Below the pieces are notes generated by a model that was not told where the DNA came from, made no database searches, and saw nothing but the letters and a program-made list of their open reading frames with translations. Position numbers and translations under genes: made by a program. A DNA stretch of 64,000 nt from an uncultured Eubacteriales bacterium (lineage in GTDB: Bacteria > Bacillota > Clostridia > Oscillospirales > Acutalibacteraceae): contig CAKSQO010000001.1 of assembly GCA_934486615.1 (NCBI GenBank), positions 124,001 to 188,000 of the forward strand, read 5' to 3'. Shown in pieces: positions 58,542 to 64,000 of this stretch (position 1 is its first letter; each line of letters begins with the position of its first letter).

Positions 58542-60503
58542 ATGCCGGACAAGTTTATTTTACATTCAAATTATAGTCCTACCGGCGACCAACCCCAAGC
58601 TATCGCCGAGCTGACCGACGGGCTGAATCGCGGTGTAAAGGAGCAGGTTTTGCTTGGCGTCACCGGCTCGGGAAAGACTTTTACCATGGCGAACGTAATC
58701 GCCAACGTCAACCGCCCGACGCTTGTTCTCGCTCACAACAAGACGCTCGCCGCGCAGCTGTGCTCCGAGTTCAAGGAGTTCTTTCCAAACAACGCAGTGG
58801 AATATTTTGTTTCCTACTACGACTACTATCAGCCCGAGGCTTACATCCCGGGCACCGACACTTATATTGAAAAGGACTCGGCCATAAACGACGAGATCGA
58901 CAAGCTGCGCCACTCGGCGACCTGTGCTCTGTCGGAGCGGCGCGACGTTATTATCGTTGCGAGCGTTTCCTGCATATATTCGTTGGGAAATCCTATCGAC
59001 TACCGCACTATGGTCATTTCGCTGCGGCCGGGTATGCAGGTCACCCGTGATGAGCTGCTGCGCCGTCTGGTCGACTTGCAGTATGAGCGCAACGACGTCA
59101 GCTTTGTCCGTAACAAGTTCCGCGTGCGAGGCGACGTGGTCGAGATCTATCCCGCGTATTATACCGATACGGCGATAAGAGTCGACTTTTTCGGCGATGA
59201 GATTGACAGCCTCTGCACCGTTGATACGCTGACGGGCGAGGTCAAGGAACGCCTTGCGCACACGGGAATTTATCCCGCGTCGCACTACATTGTGCCGCCC
59301 GACAAAATGGAGGACGCGCTTGAGGAGCTGCGTGCCGAAATGGAGGAGCGCGTGAAGTTCTTTCAGGATAACGGCAAGCTCATCGAGGCACAGCGCATAC
59401 GCCAGCGCACGGAGTACGACATCGAAATGCTGCGCGAGATCGGCACCTGCAAGGGCGTCGAGAACTATTCGCGCGTGATGTCGCGCCGCCCGCCCGGAAG
59501 CGTGCCGTTTACACTGCTGGACTATTTTCCCGACGACTATCTGCTGATCGTCGACGAGTCGCACGTCACGCTGCCGCAGGTGCGCGGAATGTACGCGGGC
59601 GACCGTGCGCGCAAGACTACGCTTATCGACTACGGCTTCCGTCTGCCGTCGGCCTATGACAACCGCCCGCTGAATTTCGACGAGTTCTATAGCAAGGTGC
59701 ACCAGGCGATATTCGTCAGCGCAACGCCCGGCGATTTCGAGCTTGAGCACGCCCCGCGTCCCGTTGAGCAGGTCATACGCCCGACAGGGCTTGTCGACCC
59801 CGAGATCGAGGTCAAGCCGACCGAGGGCCAGATCGACGACCTGCTGTCGCAGATAAACCTGCGCACGGCGGCAAAGGAGCGAGTACTCGTTACGACTCTC
59901 ACCAAAAAGATGGCGGAGGATCTGACCGACTACCTGACAAACCGCTCGGTCAAGGTGCGCTATATGCACCACGATATTGACGCTATCGAGCGAATGGAGA
60001 TAATCCGCGACCTGCGTTTGGGCGAGTTCGACGTGCTTGTCGGAATAAACCTGCTGCGCGAGGGGCTTGACATTCCCGAAGTGTCGCTTGTCGCCATTCT
60101 CGATGCGGATAAAGAAGGCTTCCTGCGCAGCACGACCTCGCTTATCCAGACGATAGGACGCGCCGCGCGCAACGCCGACGGCAAGGTCATAATGTACGCC
60201 GACAGCGTGACCCGCTCGATGGAGCAGGCGATAAGCGAGACTTACCGCCGCCGCGAAATCCAGCTTAAATATAATGAAGAGCACGGCATCGTGCCCAAGA
60301 CCATAGTCAAGGACGTGCGCGAGATTCTCGAGCTTACGCCCAAGAGCAAGAGCGAGGGCGGCAAGCAGCGCCTTAACAAGCACGAGAAGGCCGAGCTTAT
60401 CGACCGTCTGACGCGCGAGATGAAAAACGCGTCGAAGCTGCTCGAATTTGAGCACGCCGCCTACCTGCGCGACAGGATAAACGCGCTGAAATCTGAGAAA
60501 TAA
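58542..60503 (+). CDS. uvrB: excinuclease ABC subunit B
   Basis: Damage-verifying helicase of nucleotide excision repair. 653 residues, full length: Walker A GVTGSGKT, the beta-hairpin YYDYYQPEAYIPGTDTYIEKD, LLIVDESHVTLPQ, QTIGRAARNADGKVIMYAD (motif VI region) and a C-terminal UVR motif (EMKNASKLLEFEHAAYLRDRI) that binds UvrC. ATG with GAGGAGTG upstream. The first about 17 codons are AT-rich and differ from the truncated copy, so the 5' end was replaced together with the insertion. uvrA follows after 14 nt. Confidence 0.97.
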   Translation: MPDKFILHSNYSPTGDQPQAIAELTDGLNRGVKEQVLLGVTGSGKTFTMANVIANVNRPTLVLAHNKTLAAQLCSEFKEFFPNNAVEYFVSYYDYYQPEAYIPGTDTYIEKDSAINDEIDKLRHSATCALSERRDVIIVASVSCIYSLGNPIDYRTMVISLRPGMQVTRDELLRRLVDLQYERNDVSFVRNKFRVRGDVVEIYPAYYTDTAIRVDFFGDEIDSLCTVDTLTGEVKERLAHTGIYPASHYIVPPDKMEDALEELRAEMEERVKFFQDNGKLIEAQRIRQRTEYDIEMLREIGTCKGVENYSRVMSRRPPGSVPFTLLDYFPDDYLLIVDESHVTLPQVRGMYAGDRARKTTLIDYGFRLPSAYDNRPLNFDEFYSKVHQAIFVSATPGDFELEHAPRPVEQVIRPTGLVDPEIEVKPTEGQIDDLLSQINLRTAAKERVLVTTLTKKMAEDLTDYLTNRSVKVRYMHHDIDAIERMEIIRDLRLGEFDVLVGINLLREGLDIPEVSLVAILDADKEGFLRSTTSLIQTIGRAARNADGKVIMYADSVTRSMEQAISETYRRREIQLKYNEEHGIVPKTIVKDVREILELTPKSKSEGGKQRLNKHEKAELIDRLTREMKNASKLLEFEHAAYLRDRINALKSEK

Positions 60504-60517
60504 CAGGAGATTTTTCA

Positions 60518-63349
60518 ATGGCAGCAGACAGAATAATCATAAAAGGCGCGAGGGAGCACAACCTCAAAAACGTCAGCCTCACCATTCCGCGTGACAAGCT
60601 GGTCGTGTTTACGGGGCTTTCGGGCTCGGGCAAGTCGTCGCTTGCGTTCGACACGCTCTATGCCGAGGGGCAGCGCCGCTATGTTGAGAGCCTGTCTAGC
60701 TATGCCCGCCAGTTTCTCGGCCAGATGGACAAGCCCGACGTCGACAGCATCGAGGGGCTTTCGCCCGCAATTTCCATTGATCAGAAAACTACGTCGAAAA
60801 ACCCGCGCTCGACCGTCGGCACGGTTACCGAAATCCACGACTACCTGCGCCTGCTCTATGCACGCGTGGGTATTCCGCATTGCCCTGTCTGCGGCAAGGA
60901 GATAGTTCAGCAGACGGTCGACCAGATAGTTGCAAAAATAATGAAGCTCGAGCCCGACAGCAAGGTTATGATTCTCGCACCTATTGTCCGCGGCCGCAAG
61001 GGCGAGCACCAAAAGGAGCTTGAGCAGGCGAAAAAAAGCGGTTTCGCCCGCGTTCGCGTCGACGGAATAATCTATGACCTCGGCGAAAAAATCGAAATTG
61101 AAAAGAATAACAAGCACAACATCGACATCGTCGTTGACCGTCTTGTTATAAAAGACGGGATAGAATCGCGCCTGACCGACTCGGTTGAGACCGCGTCCAA
61201 CCTCACAGGCGGCATTGTCACCGCGTCTGTCGTGGGCGGTGAGGACATCATGTTTTCGCAGAACTTCTCCTGCGAGGAGCACGGAGTGAGCATTGAGGAA
61301 CTTTCGCCGCGTATGTTTTCGTTCAACAATCCCTACGGCGCGTGCCCCAAGTGCTCGGGTCTGGGCGTATTTATGAAGGTCGACCCGTCGCTCATTATCG
61401 CCGACAGCGAGCTTTCGCTCGCTCAGGGAGCGGTGCGCGCAAGCGGCTGGAACTCCATTGACAAGCACAATTCCATTGCAAATATGTACTTTAACGCCCT
61501 CGGCGAAAAGTATGGCTTTACACTCAACACTCCGCTTAAAAAGTATTCAGAAGAAGCAATGCACGCCCTGCTCTTCGGCACGGGCGGCGAAAAGCTGCGC
61601 TTAAAGCGTTCGTCAACGCTCGGCGGCGGCACTTACCAGTCCGCGTTTGAGGGGATCGTCAACAACCTTGAGCGCCGCTATAAAGAGAGCACGAGCGAGG
61701 CTTCACGCGCCGAGATCGAATCGTATATGAGCGTGTGCGAGTGCCCCGAGTGCAAGGGCGCAAGGCTCAACCCCGTTTCGCTCGCGGTCACGGTAGCGGA
61801 CAGGAATATCAACGAAGTCAGTGATATGTCGATAAGCAAGGCGGTCGATTTTGTCAACTCGCTGAAGCTCAGCGACCGCGATATGATGATTGCCGACGGA
61901 ATACTCAAGGAAATCCGTTCGCGTCTGGGCTTTCTCGACAGCGTCGGGCTCAGCTACCTGACACTATCGCGTTCGGCGGCCACGCTTTCAGGCGGCGAGA
62001 GCCAGAGAATACGCCTTGCCACACAGATCGGCTCGTCGCTGACAGGCGTGCTTTATATCCTCGATGAGCCGAGCATCGGCCTGCACCAGCGCGATAACGA
62101 AAAGCTGATTGCCACGCTGCGACGCCTGCGCGACATCGGCAATACGCTCGTCGTCGTCGAGCACGACGAGGACACGATGTACGCCGCCGACTTCATTGTC
62201 GACATCGGTCCCGGAGCGGGTGTAAACGGCGGCGAGGTGCTCTGCTCCGGCAGCGTCGACGACATCAAGGCATGCAAGCGCTCGATAACCGGCGATTACC
62301 TCTCGGGCAGGCGAAAGATTGCCGTTCCCGAGCACCGCCGCGCGGGCAACGGCAAGAGCATTAAAATAATCGGCGCGAGCGAGAACAACCTGCGTAATAT
62401 CGACGTTGAAATTCCGCTCGGAATGTTCGTCGCGGTCACGGGAGTGTCAGGCTCGGGCAAGTCCTCGCTTGTGAACGAGATTTTTTATAAGAAGCTGGCC
62501 AATGTCCTTAACGGCTCAAAGCAGAAGTACGGCGCGCATAAGGAGATACTCGGCGCGCAGGAGCTTGACAAGATAATCGCAATCGACCAGTCGCCGATCG
62601 GGCGTACGCCGCGCTCGAATCCCGCGACCTACACAGGCGTGTTCAACGATATTCGCGAGCTGTTTGCCCAAACGCAGGACGCAAAAATGCGCGGCTACAC
62701 CTCAAGCCGCTTCTCATTCAACGTCAAGGGCGGCCGCTGCGAAGCCTGCCAGGGCGACGGCATAATCAAGATCGAAATGCACTTTTTGCCGGACATCTAC
62801 GTCCCGTGCGAGGTCTGCAAGGGCCACCGATACAACCGCGAAACGCTCGAGGTGCACTACAAAGGCAAGAGCATCTATGACGTGCTCGAAATGACGGTTG
62901 AGGAAGCGCTCGGCTTTTTTGAGAGCATACCGAAAATCTATAATAAAATTAAAACGCTCAATGACGTCGGGCTGGGCTATGTCAAGCTCGGCCAGCCCGC
63001 GACGACTCTCTCGGGCGGCGAAGCACAGCGCGTCAAGCTTGCAACAGAGCTTTCGCGTCGCGCGACGGGGCGCACGGTCTACGTCCTCGACGAGCCGACG
63101 ACAGGGCTGCACACCTACGACGTGCATAAGCTCATAGACGTGCTCGACCGCCTTGTTGAAGCAGGCAACTCCGTCGTCGTCATCGAGCACAACCTTGATG
63201 TGATAAAGACCGCCGACTATATCATCGACCTCGGCCCCGAGGGCGGCTCGGGCGGCGGACTTGTCGTCGCTGCGGGCACGCCCGAAGCGGTCGCAGAGTG
63301 CGATAAGTCTTATACAGGCCATTACCTCAAAAAACTGCTGAAAGGATAG
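60518..63349 (+). CDS. uvrA: excinuclease ABC subunit A
   Basis: Damage-recognition ATPase partner of UvrB. 943 residues with two ABC modules: Walker A GLSGSGKSSLAFD and GVSGSGKSSLVNE; signatures LSGGESQRIRLATQIG and LSGGEAQRVKLATEL; Walker B YILDEPSIGLHQ and YVLDEPTTGLHT. Zinc-finger cysteines occur in CPVCGKE, CPKCSG/CPECKG and CEACQGDG/CEVCKG. RBS AGGAG. Transcribed with uvrB. uvrC is not in the window. Confidence 0.97.
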   Translation: MAADRIIIKGAREHNLKNVSLTIPRDKLVVFTGLSGSGKSSLAFDTLYAEGQRRYVESLSSYARQFLGQMDKPDVDSIEGLSPAISIDQKTTSKNPRSTVGTVTEIHDYLRLLYARVGIPHCPVCGKEIVQQTVDQIVAKIMKLEPDSKVMILAPIVRGRKGEHQKELEQAKKSGFARVRVDGIIYDLGEKIEIEKNNKHNIDIVVDRLVIKDGIESRLTDSVETASNLTGGIVTASVVGGEDIMFSQNFSCEEHGVSIEELSPRMFSFNNPYGACPKCSGLGVFMKVDPSLIIADSELSLAQGAVRASGWNSIDKHNSIANMYFNALGEKYGFTLNTPLKKYSEEAMHALLFGTGGEKLRLKRSSTLGGGTYQSAFEGIVNNLERRYKESTSEASRAEIESYMSVCECPECKGARLNPVSLAVTVADRNINEVSDMSISKAVDFVNSLKLSDRDMMIADGILKEIRSRLGFLDSVGLSYLTLSRSAATLSGGESQRIRLATQIGSSLTGVLYILDEPSIGLHQRDNEKLIATLRRLRDIGNTLVVVEHDEDTMYAADFIVDIGPGAGVNGGEVLCSGSVDDIKACKRSITGDYLSGRRKIAVPEHRRAGNGKSIKIIGASENNLRNIDVEIPLGMFVAVTGVSGSGKSSLVNEIFYKKLANVLNGSKQKYGAHKEILGAQELDKIIAIDQSPIGRTPRSNPATYTGVFNDIRELFAQTQDAKMRGYTSSRFSFNVKGGRCEACQGDGIIKIEMHFLPDIYVPCEVCKGHRYNRETLEVHYKGKSIYDVLEMTVEEALGFFESIPKIYNKIKTLNDVGLGYVKLGQPATTLSGGEAQRVKLATELSRRATGRTVYVLDEPTTGLHTYDVHKLIDVLDRLVEAGNSVVVIEHNLDVIKTADYIIDLGPEGGSGGGLVVAAGTPEAVAECDKSYTGHYLKKLLKG

Positions 63350-63352
63350 GCT

Positions 63353-64000
63353 ATGTTCGGTTACGTTAAAGTGTTCAAGCCGGAGCTGAAGGTCGCCGAG
63401 TTCGACACCTACAAGGGCATATATTGCTCGCTGTGCAAATCCCTCGGCAAAAATTACGGACATTTGCTGCGAATGACGCTCAGTTATGACTATACTTTTC
63501 TGCTTGTGCTTGCACTTTCGGTAAAAAATAATCATTGTGAGTTCAAAAAAGAACATTGTGTTTACAATCCGTTCAAAAAATGCTATTATAATACCAATTA
63601 CACGGAAGTTTACGACGCAGTTTCCGCAATCGCCGTGATGATGCTCTATTTCAAGGTGTGCGACAATGTCCGCGACGAGCGGGGGTTCAAGCGCTTCGGC
63701 TGCCGTCTGGCGAAAGGACTGCTCGGCCGCAAGCTCAAAAAGGCGCGGCGGCTCTATCCCGAGCTGTACGGTATCATAAGCGACCTCGACCGCCTGCAGA
63801 CCGAAGCGGAAGCGAGCGAAAACGTCGGTATCGACGTCGCCGCCGAGCCTACGGCAGTTACCCTCGGACGCATTTGCCGGTATCTCGCGCCGTGTACGTG
63901 TGAGGATGCGTTCTACCGCATCGGTTACTGCGCGGGCAAGTGGGTATATCTTGCCGATGCGGTCGAGGATTTGGACGACGATCTTGCCCGCGGGCGCTTC
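63353..64000 (+). CDS. DUF5685-like protein, partial at the window edge
   Basis: 216 codons remain open to the last base. It starts MFGYVKVFKPELKVAEFDTYKGIYCSLCKSLGKNYG, matching the DUF5685 family as I recall it, with cysteines CSLC, CVYNPFKKC and acidic motifs KVCDNVRDE and DAVEDLDDD spaced as in all-helical prenyl-transferring enzymes; the activity is unknown. Codons about 63525-63610 are AT-rich while the rest is GC-rich. ATG 63353 follows AAAGGA, 3 nt after uvrA. Confidence 0.7.
   Translation, partial: MFGYVKVFKPELKVAEFDTYKGIYCSLCKSLGKNYGHLLRMTLSYDYTFLLVLALSVKNNHCEFKKEHCVYNPFKKCYYNTNYTEVYDAVSAIAVMMLYFKVCDNVRDERGFKRFGCRLAKGLLGRKLKKARRLYPELYGIISDLDRLQTEAEASENVGIDVAAEPTAVTLGRICRYLAPCTCEDAFYRIGYCAGKWVYLADAVEDLDDDLARGRF

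Larger units (their letters stand above)
56472..58600 (+). mobile_element. AT-rich inserted segment carrying GH35 between two uvrB 5' ends
   Basis: Composition changes abruptly from GC-rich to roughly one-third GC (by eye) at 56472 and returns about 58600, some 17 codons into the intact uvrB. The insert holds one complete gene (GH35), two 23-bp direct repeats, and a replacement uvrB start with its own RBS. No transposase, integrase or resolvase is encoded. Right limit is approximate, because the first codons of the intact uvrB are AT-rich and differ from the truncated copy. Confidence 0.75.

Noticed and set aside
56472..58600. Insertion sequence or composite transposon
   Set aside because: No transposase, no terminal inverted repeats of IS type, and a 23-bp direct repeat is long for a target duplication.
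58566..60518. A 650-codon open frame on the minus strand opposite uvrB
   Set aside because: It mirrors uvrB exactly and arises from GC-rich codon bias; the plus-strand frame has all UvrB motifs. The same holds for long antisense frames under acn, uvrA, smc and others.
1..64000. rRNA and tRNA genes
   Set aside because: I saw no rRNA signature and no cloverleaf with the conserved GTTCGANTC-type arm in the intergenic regions; a tRNAscan-type search would settle it.

Overview
The window reads as a chromosomal segment of a GC-rich member of the Clostridia, probably an Oscillospirales/Ruminococcaceae-type gut anaerobe. This is inferred from gene content and order, with no database search. The pointers are an infC-rpmI-rplT cluster, an rnc-radical SAM-smc-ftsY string, a NadD-YqeK fusion, an IspH-ribosomal S1 fusion, the sporulation gene yunB, Shine-Dalgarno sites close to AGGAGG, and frequent GTG/TTG starts. 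I see no rRNA, tRNA, CRISPR array, transposase or phage gene.

Layout. 1-4.7 kb (minus): isocitrate dehydrogenase, aconitase and pyruvate kinase. 4.7-6.2 kb (plus): infC-rpmI-rplT, with a consensus promoter, a leader attenuator and an ATT start for infC. 6.6-24.1 kb (plus): a long, tightly overlapped housekeeping run (TrmH-type methylase, dprA, topA, trmFO, plsX, rnc, radical SAM, smc, ftsY, rdgB, yhbY, nadD-yqeK), then rsfS-leuS from their own promoter. 24.1-32.2 kb (plus): PHP protein, yunB, BaiN-like flavoprotein, transglutaminase lipoprotein, plsC, ispH-S1 fusion and malic enzyme. 32.5-38.1 kb (plus): potABCD polyamine importer behind an attenuated leader, then an NSS-family symporter. 38.3-41.8 kb (plus): rhaB-rhaA-rhaD for L-rhamnose. 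41.8-50.8 kb (minus): a lipoprotein with its own attenuated leader, then an eight-gene uronate operon (kdgK, eda, uxaC, Gfo/Idh oxidoreductase, TIM-barrel isomerase, SDR fructuronate reductase, uxuA, second Gfo/Idh oxidoreductase) divergent from an AraC regulator and a GNAT acetyltransferase. 52.4-55.9 kb (minus): an envelope group (LCP protein, acyltransferase, GT4 glycosyltransferase). 56.1-64 kb (plus): a broken uvrB 5' copy, an AT-rich GH35 beta-galactosidase gene, intact uvrB, uvrA and a partial DUF5685-like gene.

Metabolic logic. Rhamnose and glucuronate degradation together suggest use of plant cell-wall glycans such as rhamnogalacturonan or glucuronoxylan. Glucuronate would pass through fructuronate, mannonate, KDG and KDPG to pyruvate and glyceraldehyde 3-phosphate, and pyruvate kinase and malic enzyme also supply pyruvate. 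No sugar transporter is visible in either catabolic operon.

The most unusual locus is at 56.2-58.6 kb. An AT-rich segment of about 2.1 kb carrying one GH35 gene lies between a truncated and a complete copy of the uvrB 5' end. The GH35 gene is bounded by perfect 23-bp direct repeats, and the right repeat lies within a 7-bp inverted repeat with a 7-bp spacer, a layout like a site-specific recombination core. No recombinase is encoded in the segment. Other leads are three attenuator-like leaders (infC, potA, lipoprotein), a palindrome over the aconitase promoter, and a uronate operon with two extra Gfo/Idh oxidoreductases plus a TIM-barrel isomerase.
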